From the NCBI GenBank assembly GCA_964006375.1, contig OZ023262.1, forward strand, positions 193,916,907 through 193,980,906: a stretch of DNA of 64,000 nt, written 5' to 3'. Each line of letters begins with the position of its first letter. The first letter of the stretch is position 1. The notes below the pieces were generated by a model that was not told the origin of the DNA, did no database searches, and saw only the letters and a program-made list of their open reading frames with translations. The translations under genes were made by a program, and so were the position numbers. Shown piece by piece: positions 1 to 10,549 of the stretch. The DNA comes from Tillus elongatus. Its lineage: Eukaryota > Arthropoda > Insecta > Coleoptera > Cleridae.

Positions 1-2
1 TT

Positions 3-2276
3 TTAGCGTCTAAGAGACGCACCTCCAATGAAGCGTTTACCGACCGAAGTAATGTTACGAAACTGCCAGCGAGTGAAGTAAATGAGACTGATCCCAATAC
101 AAAATTGCAGTCAGAAACAAGATGTTACTTCCTGTCAAATAGGGTATCACTGACTGACTTCAATACATTGAGCAAATTTTATCATCTCGAGGCAAATAGA
201 GTTGTAAAGGAAATACTAGATTCTATCATAGGAATTGTTTTCCAGACTGTTAATGATTTTTTTAACATAAATATTGAGGACTTAATAGTGCTTGACGAAA
301 ACCTCGTTCCTATCTTAAACGATTCGAATGCTATTATTGAATGGGATTCTCCGATCTTCGATAATGAGCAACTGCATCTGGAAAACAATATTATTGATGG
401 TGTTAATGGAAATGATAGCGTGCAGTATGAAAATGCGACCAATGAACGCAGTAATGCATCTAAGATAACGGATTCGCCAGATGAAAGCAACAAGGAAAAC
501 GTATACTATTTGAAGAAAGATGAGGTTTTCAAGATTGATACTAGTGCCACAAAGACTGGCGAAGAGCGTAAACGCAAGAAATTTGTTAGAAGCAAAACAG
601 AACGGAAAAAATACCTACGCGATGAGAAAATTGAAAAACATGCAGTGAGGAGGGAGGGATGCAAGTGTAAGAAAAACTGCAATGATAAGTTTAGTAAAGA
701 AGCTAGAGAAAAAATCAATAAGAAATATTGGAACATGAATTTTGCGGAGAAAAAAATGTTTTTATCTTCGAATATAGAAGATTATGACGTAAAAGTAAGA
801 CGTTCAGACACGCTACATGATACTCCTGTTAGAAATAAGACAAGAGTATTTTCATTCAAATCTAAAGATGGAAACCGGATTAAAGTATGCAAAACTTTCT
901 TTTTGGGAACCCTTGGATATGCATCAAACAGCGACACAATAATCAGGAAATTCTACAGTCCTCCTATTGATCGCCGAGGAAGTTATTTGAGAAAAGGCAC
1001 AAACAAGAATGTCATTGCTGATCATATTAAAAGCTTTCATCCTGCAGTGTCGCATTACAGGCGTGAACATGCCCCCAAAAGACTCTACTTACCGAGTGAC
1101 ATAACAATCAAGGATATGCATTCAGATTTTTTGCAAAAATTTCCGGCAGAAACTGTCTCGTATGAAATCTATAGAAGAATAGTTACAGATGAGATGAATA
1201 TATCTTTCGTTCAGTTAGGGAAAGAAGAATGCGAAAAATGTGAAACCTACACGCTCCATAAACAAGTTCACACGGTCTTGGATACGATATGCGAAGTGTG
1301 TTGTCAATGGAAAAAACACATTGACGACGCAAAAAGATCAAGAGATGAGTATAGAAAAGACGTTAGTCTTGCTGAGACAAGTCAGACTGAAATTGTTTAT
1401 TTTTCTGTCGATATGCAGAAAATCATAATGCTCCCTCGACTAGATATGTTTAAGCAAATTATTTTTACACAGAGGCTCATTGTTTTTAATGAGTCTTTTG
1501 TACCCTTAGGAAAACTCGCTAAAAATTCTGTTCAGCCATTCGCTGCACTTTGGCATGAGGCCATTTCTGGTCGAAAAAAAGAAGATATAGTGAGCGCGTT
1601 CAACGCATTTTTCAAAAATCATGTCCGTGACCACAAACAAATAGTTTTTTGGGCCGATAATTGTTGTGGCCAGAATAAAAACTGGTGTTTTTTTAGTTTC
1701 CTTATTTATTTGGTTAACAGTGGTGAAATTGCTGCAGATAAAATCACCATAAAGTATTTCGAAGTGGGCCACACATTTATGTCCGCAGACAGTTTTCATC
1801 ATTTGATAGAACAAGGTCTGAGGAAGCATAAGAAATGCTATGATTTTCAGGATTTCTGCGATGTTGTCAAAAACTGTTCGAAATATCCAGTGTCTATCAA
1901 AGAATTATCGACGTCAGATTTCATGAAATGGCCTACTTTCACGACGAATTACCAACTTCAGAAAATGAATAAAGATAGGCCACTACTGAAGGAAATATCA
2001 GAAATAAGTGTAAAAAAGGGAAGTTATGTTTTGTATCACAAAACATGCTTCGACGGTCCAGAGAACGAACTCGTTTTGCTATCTAAGAAATGGCAAGGAA
2101 CAAAACCACTCCCGGAACCTGAAGGTAACTCTTTAGCGAGAGGCATCACGGAAAAGAAAAAGCAGGGGATCATCCAGAGTCTCAAGGGATTATGTCCACC
2201 TCATAAACTAAAATTCTGGGAGAAACTGGATGTGAACGATAATGCTGTCGACCTAATCAATGAAGTGGATGACTGA
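3..2276 (+). CDS. DUF7869-like protein with DNCCGQNKN motif, 5' end outside window
   Basis: The frame is open from the left edge (first codon at 3) to the TGA at 2274-2276, so the start lies upstream or in another exon; there is no ATG near 105, only a TTG. About 757 codons are visible. A Lys/Arg-rich stretch with EGCKCKKNC lies near 650-680. A Cys/His cluster follows at about 1225-1325 (CEKC, then CEVCCQWKKH), which looks zinc-binding. The core carries FSVDMQKI (Asp at 1410), WADNCCGQNKNW (Asp at 1656) and GHTFMSADSFHH (Asp at 1788). This order is the signature of the DUF7869 family, which is widespread and often multicopy in insects. The three spaced acidic residues resemble an RNase H-fold nuclease or transposase core; that is inference. 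No stop or frameshift interrupts the frame, unlike the TE genes nearby. Family membership is fairly sure; function is unknown. Confidence 0.75.
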   Translation, partial: LASKRRTSNEAFTDRSNVTKLPASEVNETDPNTKLQSETRCYFLSNRVSLTDFNTLSKFYHLEANRVVKEILDSIIGIVFQTVNDFFNINIEDLIVLDENLVPILNDSNAIIEWDSPIFDNEQLHLENNIIDGVNGNDSVQYENATNERSNASKITDSPDESNKENVYYLKKDEVFKIDTSATKTGEERKRKKFVRSKTERKKYLRDEKIEKHAVRREGCKCKKNCNDKFSKEAREKINKKYWNMNFAEKKMFLSSNIEDYDVKVRRSDTLHDTPVRNKTRVFSFKSKDGNRIKVCKTFFLGTLGYASNSDTIIRKFYSPPIDRRGSYLRKGTNKNVIADHIKSFHPAVSHYRREHAPKRLYLPSDITIKDMHSDFLQKFPAETVSYEIYRRIVTDEMNISFVQLGKEECEKCETYTLHKQVHTVLDTICEVCCQWKKHIDDAKRSRDEYRKDVSLAETSQTEIVYFSVDMQKIIMLPRLDMFKQIIFTQRLIVFNESFVPLGKLAKNSVQPFAALWHEAISGRKKEDIVSAFNAFFKNHVRDHKQIVFWADNCCGQNKNWCFFSFLIYLVNSGEIAADKITIKYFEVGHTFMSADSFHHLIEQGLRKHKKCYDFQDFCDVVKNCSKYPVSIKELSTSDFMKWPTFTTNYQLQKMNKDRPLLKEISEISVKKGSYVLYHKTCFDGPENELVLLSKKWQGTKPLPEPEGNSLARGITEKKKQGIIQSLKGLCPPHKLKFWEKLDVNDNAVDLINEVDD

Positions 2277-2317
2277 ATAAGTGCTATTTTTATTGCTGTA
2301 TATGTAACGGTATCCAC

Positions 2318-2323
2318 AATAAA
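2318..2323 (+). terminator. Polyadenylation signal AATAAA
   Basis: A canonical AATAAA lies 41 bases after the stop codon of the DUF7869-like frame. It is well placed to end that transcript. In such AT-rich DNA the hexamer also occurs by chance, so position is the main support. Confidence 0.45.
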
Positions 2324-5051
2324 AACTTTCACCACTTATGCTCGTCTATGCATTTTTTCTATATTTCAGAAATTTAAATTTTGGAAATTTTTCCTGTCTG
2401 CATATTATTATTTTTTGTCACTACTCCGTGGCCAGAATTAGTCGTTGAAAAAAATGGTTCAAATTATTGATTTGTATTAGTTTATATGACCATGTATTGT
2501 ATAATATTTAGGAAACATAATAAAAAAAATATAGTAGGTATAAGTTAGGGTAGTACGGTAAGTAGAAATTTACTGCATTCTCTTTGTGTTGTTGTATGCG
2601 ATGTATTATTCCACATGCGTCGTTTATACTAAGCATAGAAGATATTTCGTACTAGAGACTTTTGACGCATGTGGCGTTGTACTTGTTTTACGTTACTTGC
2701 GTTCTTTATGACAAGTATCTAAACTTAAGATAGTAGAGCATTTAGACGCAAGTGGCACTGTTTAGCTATTTAGAAGCAGTTTTTTTATTCCCCATGCTGT
2801 CATATGTTTAAAGAACAATATAATTAATCCTTGTATGTGAAAAAATCTACCAAAAATAAATTCCTGCAAAAATGGCGAGTAATTTTAGAGCCGCCAACTT
2901 TGACCGCCATTATTTCAGAACTACATTCGATGTACATGCGGTGTTTTTCCGTAGGACGGCAGTGCTGTAGATTTGATGAGTGGAAACTTCGTCAATAGAA
3001 AAGCTTTGTATATCCGCGCCAACATAAACCTTAACTTGCGCAATGATTCTTACTGCAGACTCCAAGACGCATAGCTACAGCAAGTCAATGACATAATGAC
3101 ATGAGAAACTAGTTTCGGGTTTGGTTATAGCTTTTCGTAAGTATGGTATTCTGTCTTCTGTCCAATTTTGCATTTTACAACTTATTTGGGTTTGCTTTCA
3201 ACTTTCACAGAAGTTACGTTATCTAAAAGGTAAGCCCCCTGTTTTCGATTATACAATCGTTTCATAACCTACTATCAAGTTCGATTTTTACGCCTTTTTA
3301 TACTGTAGTTATATATAATCACTTCCCTGTTTTCTTACACAGCATCGGCGTTTAGATGTTCTCATTAGTCTTATTGCTGACATACATGTCACCTTATGTT
3401 CTTGTAGCTTCTCTTTCTACTTTCTAAAACATGTATTTTCTACTGTTTCAGTTTACATCAGTTACACCGAAAATATACATTGCCGCACTGCCTCTAGAAT
3501 GTTGATGCTCACAACCGCTTCTCTGTACATCAGCCCCATGGATTGTGCTTTGCTTTCGACTTCCACAGGAGGTATGTTACCCAAAGTAATGAAGTACGAC
3601 TCAGCTCCTGTTTTTCTGCGATTACCACATGATCACGGTGATTTCACCATGTAGGTGCTACAGCCACTGATTAATAAATGTCATCAGGATCTGGGCTTGC
3701 TTTAAACATACACACAAGTTACGTTGCCTAAATGAATTGAGGTGTCACTGAGCTGCTCCGTCTTCTGAACTTTCCCTTTACCATGAAGGTGCTTACCACC
3801 ACTTCTCTGTACATCTGTCACAAGGTGTAACATGGACTTTATATTAGTAATGTAGTTACCATGGTATAAACCTTGTGCACCTGGTGATTCTAAAAGCAAT
3901 ATTGGATTTAGATCCGTATTCTGCTACTTTTATCTTAAAAGTTTTTGTGTGTTTTATAATTATTTTTGTTTTGCTTTTATGTGTTATTTAAGGACAAAAT
4001 TTCTTAATTTATATGACTGTATGTGTTATGTTGTTGTTATTGTTAACCTGTAGACGTACATGAATATCCTTGTGTCATTTAAGTGACATTGGTCTGTTTC
4101 ATTGTTAATATATACATTAAACATTAAGTGTGTCATTGCTTTTGATTCACGTCAAAAACAAAAATTTTGTGTTTTCTCTAAATATTTTCTTTCCTGGTTA
4201 GGCTAGTTTCATTTTAACCTTCCCTCGTATTGAAAAGTGCGAAATGGAAACATTATTATTATTATTTGTATAAGTGGCTTAAAGTCGTTCTACGCAAATT
4301 TCTTTTATCCAAAGCTTACTAGCTGAAATAAAGCGTATCAAATCTATTGAAATCTACATTGTGTTAGTGCCACTTGTAGAATTGGAAACAGCTACTTCTA
4401 ATTGGGATATATGCTTTAAATTAACCATGTTAAACATAAAACCAATGACTACAACTATTCCCGCATAGTTTCATCGTGAAAATTAACACTGATGGTTCCT
4501 TTGAAGTGACTTTAGCCTGAAGTGTTTTCACAAAACAGAATTACAACCCACTTAGGTAACAGAAGGTGGAGTTGGACATGTCAGGAACGTTTGTGCATGG
4601 TGTAGCTACAGATACTGTTGCAGAATATTCAATGGAGTTTAAGGAGTATTTTGCATAATATTATTATATTCGCTACCTATATATCTCTTCACTGTCGAGT
4701 GAAACCAGGCATATCTATATTGTTGCTAGTAGCGACTGTGCATGAAATTTTGTATAATGCGCAGTTCCTGAGGGCTTCAACGTTGCAGTCCTGCTAAATT
4801 AGATCATATGTTTTGGTTTCACCTCTGCCATAAACATAAATATATGGTTATTATAGAAATGTGCGGATCTTGAGCTAATTTGCCAGACTTCAGCGATATT
4901 GTGCATGAAATTTCCTCGTGGTCTGTCTGAATGGATGTTTTATGTTGCCCGGGAGAAATAATATCTGAATTATTCTCTTGTTCATGCAGTAGGTGAGACC
5001 TTAGATGGAAAGAGACTTTTCTTGAAATATGTTTTCGTAAACGATTGGATA
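2324..5051. other. No gene recognised
   Basis: AT-rich DNA with no long reading frame and no recognisable domain. It contains the diverged repeats listed at 3190-3830. An 11-bp inverted repeat (CCACATGCGTC at 2611-2621, GACGCATGTGG at 2664-2674) and a related GACGCAAGTGGC at about 2749 are also present; their meaning is unclear. Confidence 0.5.
3190..3830 (+). repeat. Diverged, irregular tandem repeat
   Basis: Related blocks recur: TTTGCTTTCAACTTTCACAG (about 3191), TTTGCTTTCGACTTCCACAG (about 3551) and CTTGCTTTAAACATACACAC (about 3698), each followed by a version of AAGTTACGTT. CTTCTCTGTACATC occurs at about 3517 and 3799. Spacing is uneven, which suggests an old duplication broken by indels. 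No coding sense was found. Confidence 0.4.
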
Positions 5052-5381
5052 TTTTTTTTACCTTAACGTCGGCCTATTTCAGCGACTATGACGAATCACC
5101 AACGTCAGGGAGCAGTTTCACCTCACTATCCCAGAAATTTTGCCGCATCTCTGTCGTTCTGTAAGAAGGGTAGAGGTCTTTAACGTGCCCAACATCGCAT
5201 GGACACGGGATCGACGGCTTTACGCTCGTTTCAAAGGGAAGAACGAGCACACATTTAGCTTGCCCAAAAACAATGCCAGAACATTGGTTGATGTTAATTT
5301 ATTACAGTATGTACTGAAAAAGTGAAAGACGCACACTGGGAATCGAACCTGGCACCTTTAGGTCCAGATGTACTGGACTAG
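5052..5381 (-). mobile_element. tRNA-derived SINE, copy a (5'-truncated)
   Basis: On the minus strand the head contains the pol III B-box-like GGTTCGATTCCCAG (complement near 5337-5350). A body follows that is shared with the copies at 6354-6692 and 52133-52462; conserved words include GGCACGTTAAAGA and GTGAAACTG. The tRNA-like head stops at TAGTCCAGT, earlier than in copy b, and abuts the LINE fragment directly. Small reading frames inside it are chance. Confidence 0.7.
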
Positions 5382-6335
5382 TATGTACCCGGACAAAATT
5401 CAAGAAAGTGAAGTGAAACAAAAAATATTAGAATTGAAAGAACATAAATCGCCAGGTAATGATAGAGTGGAGGCCAAGCCACTGAAAACAATTTGTAATG
5501 AAATAGCCGGAGCTCTTACATACTTCTTTAATAAGTGTTTATTTGAGCAAACGTTTTCAAGGGTGTTCAAGGTATGTATCATTTTTCTTATCTTTATCCA
5601 ATGCAAATTATAAATTACAGACTTATCACAACAAATTCTAATATTGCACAAATATTTGAAGGAACCTTAAAATTCAGAATGATGTCTTTTATTAAAACAT
5701 TTGAGGCGTTGTCTAGTCGCCAGTTTGGCTTTTGCGAGGGTTATTCTACGGAGGATGCTATAGCTTTTCTTATGAGAAAAGTTTATAAAAGTCTGGATAA
5801 GAGCCGACCAACCTTATGTGTGTTCATAGACCTTGCAAAAGCATTCGATACGGTATCCCACCAAAAATTACCGGATAAATTATATAAGAGTAGCTTTCGG
5901 GAAAGAGTATTCAAGATGCTCAAAAGTTATGTTAGTCATCGAAAACAGTGCGTAAACGCGAACTGTCATTTAAGCGGCTATGAAAGTATTAAGTATGGGA
6001 TTCCACAGGGTAAAATGTTGGGTCCCACATTGTTTAATATATATGAATGGCTTATTACACTTGCCTTCAGCAGGAGAAATTGTCATTTATGCTGACGACA
6101 CAGCTATTATTTACACTGCACCAGACTGGAAATCTCTGAAATAGAAAGCAGGGGTGAGTCTCAAATTCTTGAAAACTTGATTTGACTACAATATGTTAAC
6201 CATAAACTTGATCAAAACACAGTATATATCATTTACATTATATGACGGTGGTTTACCATATCTGGGTAATTTAAACATCGGCAGTAGTCCAATAGTCGAA
6301 ACAAAGAATATATTATATCTCGACTTGAAATAGTT
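5382..6335 (+). pseudogene. LINE family L reverse transcriptase fragment (copy 1)
   Basis: A non-LTR reverse transcriptase relic in several frames. Visible blocks are LKEHKSPGND (RT finger region), QFGFCEGYSTEDAIAF, VFIDLAKAFDTVSH (motif A with catalytic Asp), YGIPQGKMLGPTLFNIY (motif B) and, after a frameshift near 6045, IYADDTAIIY (motif C with the two Asp). A LTINLIKTQY block follows. The segment that should carry NYRPIS is missing, and the same lesion occurs in copy 2 at about 14800-14880. The fragment is bounded on both sides by SINEs in the same orientation. The family resembles CR1/Jockey-group insect LINEs; the clade is not certain. Confidence 0.8.
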
Positions 6336-6353
6336 TTTCGTAAACGATTGGAT

Positions 6354-6692
6354 TTTGTTTTACTTTAACGTCGGCCTATTTCCGTGACTATGGCCAATCA
6401 CCGACGTCACGGAGCAGTTTCACCTCCCTATCCTGGGAATTTTGCCGCACCTATGTCTTTCTGTAAGGAGGGTAAATGTCTTTAACGTGCCCAACATCGC
6501 ATGGACACGGGATCGACGGCTTTACGCTCGTTCCAAAAGGAGGAACAAGAAGACATTTAGCTTGTCCAGAAAAAATGCCAGAAAATTGGTTGATGTTAAT
6601 TTATTACAGTATGTACTGAAAAAGCGAAAGGGGCACACTGGGAATCGAACCTGGCACCTTTCGGTCCAGAGGCACTGGACTACCGAGGCTCT
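6354..6692 (-). mobile_element. tRNA-derived SINE, copy b, with target duplication
   Basis: The most complete head of the three copies: on the minus strand an A-box-like GCCTCGGTAGTCCAG is followed by the B-box-like GGTTCGATTCCCAG. The body matches the copies at 5052 and 52133. Direct repeats AACGATTGGAT at 6343-6353 and 6693-6703 flank it and look like an 11-bp target-site duplication. It sits at the 3' break of LINE copy 1. Confidence 0.75.
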
Positions 6693-6703
6693 AACGATTG
6701 GAT

Positions 6704-7153
6704 AAAGTAATGATATTTTCTTTAATCCTTTTGATACGAATTCGTTGTAAAAGTAGCATAAACTAGGACATTTTATATTATTGTGTTTAAGGAACATATT
6801 TAAGGGGGCCACAGGCACGTTATTGAATACGCTTTGTATTAAAGAATGCTAGACATGGTAGTGAACAAACTTATTAATAAAGTATGCTCTATTTAACCTG
6901 TAGTGTTTGATTTTCAAGGCACTGAACAATGATTTTTACTATTTCTACTACTACTACTACTATGTCCGAGTTTAAGTTCACAATGTCGTGTTGCTGTACC
7001 CGGAAATTAAACTATTAATAGAAGAAGGACTGGCCGAAGGTCAAGTAATATCCAAAATAATACGGAGACAGTATCGAGTAAGGGAAAAAGAGGGAAAAAT
7101 GGGATCAACGGTGCACGCACACTGTATGATATAAAAATAGTTTAGAAACCAAA
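6704..7153. other. No gene recognised
   Basis: Spacer with a short CTA trinucleotide run at about 6944-6962. The last 100 bases may be the upstream part of the R1-like ORF1, but no motif proves it. Confidence 0.4.
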
Positions 7154-8087
7154 ATGAGGACATTGAAATGTGAAAAAACAAAAGTTGTGGCCATACGAAA
7201 TCATAATTTTGACTACCTAAGGAAATGTACAGAAATAGTGTTTCGAAAGGCGGGTTGCGAGGCTACAGTTATAATCCCCAGAAGAGAAAAACTAAAAAGC
7301 TCAAGACAGATGATAAGGAAAGTAAAACGAAACATAAGGCCCCCGTAACTGATAAGATTATTATTAAGTCGGAGGGTAAGGCTTGTGCAGATCTACTGGA
7401 ATCGATGAAGAGCAACATAGATGTATGCGAGGTTGGGGACAGTTAATACTATCCCCAACCTCGGATACAGACCTAATGGTCGCTGAGGAAAACAGCAAGA
7501 GGAGACCCACTGCCGGAGGCGACAGGTGGTAAAGAAGAGAATTAAAGCAATGAAAGAAATGAGTAAAAGCAAAACAACTGACGTCATTATAGAAACCAAC
7601 GACGCAACATTACATATAACGGATATTGTTGCTGACATCAACAAGGTAGAATTGAAGAAAGATTGGAAAGAACTGTGAAAATGTGACCGAAGAGCAAGTG
7701 GCACAAGTATCTTTGAGACCAAATCGAAATGGAAACCAAACCGCCACAGTAACACTTAGGAAAGATGTAGCTGCGCAACTGGTGAAACAAGGCAGGATAA
7801 AGATGGGATTAATATACTGTCGCTAAAGATATAGGATCAACATCTTTAAACGTGATAAATGCCCGAAGTTTGGACACAGAACGAAAGAGCGCACAGATTC
7901 GGATAAAAGTCACATATATATGAAGTGTGGAGGAGGAGAACATAAAGTGAAAGAATATGAAAAATGTATATTGTACAACACGTAAGAATAAAGGACATCG
8001 CGTGAATTCTTATTCGACACAACTTATCAAAAAAAGTTAAATATTAGCACAAGAAGAGAAAAGGCTAAGATAAAGGCTCAAGAATGA
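7154..8087 (+). pseudogene. R1-like LINE ORF1 (gag-like) relic
   Basis: Reading in shifting frames gives a basic region, then EQVAQVSLRPNRNGNQTAT and LRKDVAAQLVKQGRIK (about 7695-7800). A zinc-knuckle region follows with KCPKFGH and MKCGGGEHKVKEY (about 7855-7965). This order matches ORF1 proteins of the R1 clade, which end in CCHC knuckles. Several knuckle cysteines are replaced (F, Y or R), and stops and frameshifts are present, so it is dead. It ends KAKIKAQE with a TGA that overlaps the ATG of ORF2 (ATGA at about 8084-8087). Confidence 0.6.
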
Positions 8088-8146
8088 GAGTACTGCAGAC
8101 AACCCTAGGTCGATCGCGCGCTGCCCACGATATACCCTATGTGGTA

Positions 8147-8147
<1 letters not shown>
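8084..8147 (+). pseudogene. R1-like LINE ORF2, first codons only
   Basis: Translation from the ATG overlapping the ORF1 stop gives MRVLQTTLGRSRAAHDIPY, a good match to the N-terminus of R1-clade endonuclease/RT proteins (MRxLQxNLxRxxxAHD). The frame then runs into a (TA)n tract and no endonuclease or RT follows. R1 elements usually insert in 28S rDNA, but no rDNA is visible here, so this is a non-rDNA R1-clade family or a displaced fragment. Confidence 0.6.

Positions 8148-8230
<83 letters not shown>
8148..8230. repeat. (TA)n microsatellite
   Basis: A pure TA run of about 83 bases that truncates the R1-like ORF2. Confidence 0.95.
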
Positions 8231-8233
<3 letters not shown>

Positions 8234-8700
8234 GAAATTCTAAATTTTGCATTCTCCACGTAATCGCCCTAGTCTTTTGCGACCATCGTGGACTCAAATA
8301 CAGAATCTAAACTCGTTAGAGGACACAGCACGATTCCATTCAGCATCCCAATTTGACATGCCGTTACACCAGCAGCCGAGCAGCACGATGTCGAAGTGTC
8401 AGTGGGAGACATAAAAATGGTGTATACGAATGAAGCCCAAAAGCACGAATTCGTCCTTGCCATAGAGACTCTTTGTTGTGAGACTCCCAAACAAGCATTT
8501 CCAATCGGCCGTGTTGTGGAAACTCTGTCTAGTAAAGCCACAATCCCAAAATGTCCTCTTTCCGTCGTCGGGATCCATGACCACGGTTATGGATTCCTTC
8601 TCCAGACCACCTGGACCAACACTGTAACACTATTGACATACTGCATCCAATGCGGTCAGAAATTTATCTGATTAAAAAACCGACTCGTTGCATACCAACA
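8231..8700. other. Unrecognised segment, GC-richer than its surroundings
   Basis: Both strands have open frames of about 90 codons (8396-8671 plus; 8269-8541 minus). The base composition is more balanced than the flanks, as in an exon or TE coding segment. Neither translation was recognised. It may be a fragment of an unknown TE. Confidence 0.3.
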
Positions 8701-9428
8701 ATGTGCCCCCTTTCGAATTCACTTAAATCATTGTAAGTCTTCCGTAAACGGCGCATAATATATTTTTTTAAATTCAGAAATCGCTATCTCCTCATTAGTG
8801 ATTTTTTTTTCTACAAAAATTTACCAACGGCATATTTTTTACTTGTGTTATACAATCGGATTTAATTTAAAAGATATCTAGGGTTTAATTTCCGTTTATA
8901 AAGTATTTTCAAATCGATATTAAATAATAAAAAGAGAAGTAATGGTAGATTGTTTTTATATACTAGGCAACATTACATCATCGTAATTCATATACATCAT
9001 ATGGCATTATTAAAATAAATAACCTTTGACTTTCATAAATCATTACAATTGTATTCGTTTTAGCCACATTCAATCAAAATATTGACAGCTGCCTATATGC
9101 AAAACAATATAACGTTACCTCTTTCTGAGTAGCATTTCTCCTAACGAAATTTATATTTTTGATTATGAAATAGTCCGGAAGGGGCATGTGCCAATTTACA
9201 GAAAAAATATTTCAAACTGCAATAAAATAATTTTCTGTTAACCTAGAAACTTTAGATTTTGCAGTTGGATAGGTTACTACGAGCGCAATACGTGTACCTA
9301 CCCAATTTTATGAGAATAGTTTAATTAATTACCGGTAAATATTGTTTTTCTTTCTGTCAAAAATTGAGACAGATTGCACTCGTTGACGAACTCGCAAAAG
9401 AGATTTACAAAAAAAAATATGTACAAAG

Positions 9429-9464
<36 letters not shown>

Positions 9465-9617
9465 TTTTTAATGCGGCAATTTCTATACTATATAAAAAGA
9501 GAAGGGTTGAGGGCGGGGCGTTTAGTCGCAAGGAGATGACCTCATACACGTCAAGTGTATTACCTATTATACGATATACCGTACTCCTTCCGGCTTAACG
9601 CCCTTAACCCTTATCTT
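8701..9617. other. No gene recognised; short (TA)n at 9432-9461
   Basis: Very AT-rich spacer with no coding signal. A 30-base TA run lies at 9432-9461, and a second run at 9618-9643 ends at the mariner-type element. Confidence 0.5.
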
Positions 9618-9643
9618 TATATATATATATATATATATATATA

Positions 9644-10140
9644 CAGTGTGTCCCAAACTGGATGGGTATGTATTGCTATCTCCGTTATTATTAGAAATAA
9701 GGAGACGGTTAAAATAGCAATGTTTTGTAGAATTTCATGTTCGTTCCAAATATGACTTGTATTATGCTCTGCCTCTTTTCGTTTTCGATTTCTTTTTTAT
9801 TCAATATCAACAGGCGTTGATCTGACATGTCTAAGACTTCCGCATTATCAGGACACTTTTTGCAGAGTAATCTTCTTGTGCTATTCTCAACTTTGGATTG
9901 TCATTTGTTTTTGAGCTACAGGTATCAACGTTTGTTTTTATTATCGCAGCCATACTGGATTTTTTGCTGATATGATAGCCTGTGAAAATAGCTTTCGAAT
10001 GATGTACAACATGCTTGAGAAATCTTGTAATTGCACTGACAATTTTGAGAAAAACCGTTTTGAGGATAGTAGGATATGAAATCCAATACCAGAAAACAAA
10101 TGACAAAAAAAGTGTTCAAAAGGCAGTAGGCCATGGAGTC
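9644..10140 (+). repeat. Left long terminal inverted repeat of mariner-type element
   Basis: About 497 bases, complementary to 11885-12403. Landmarks are CAAACTGGATGGG at the tip, GTCATTTGTTTTTGAGC, and AAAACCGTTTTGAGGATAG near the inner end. Confidence 0.85.
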
Positions 10141-10549
10141 TAACAATAGACTTCTACTTTTAACATAATTTTCCGTAATGATTCACGATAAAAAAAGGAA
10201 CTTTGAGCACACCAATGAATCGGCCCATTATTACAAATGATATTTTACATTATAACATTATCCTAAGAAAATGTTATAATTTAATTAAATAGGTAAACCT
10301 AGTAAATAACTGAATTTACTAACAGAACTCAATAAAAAGCAGATTAATGATTTACGAAGACGCCTTTGAAAATGGTTTGATTTTTAAACGTAAGTCAACT
10401 GAAAAACAACAAAGGAAAGGTTGCTATCGCGACAATTAAGAATACTGTCATTCTTAATTATCTGAACAATTTGAGGTGTATTTAACACGTTATTTAAATG
10501 TTGTACTAAATAGTTTGTTTCGTGTTAATTTTAAATATTAGTCAACAAT

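Noticed and set aside
2611..2674. An 11-bp inverted repeat as an operator or terminator
   Set aside because: Too short for the base composition and length searched, with no gene-related position; noted only in the spacer entry.
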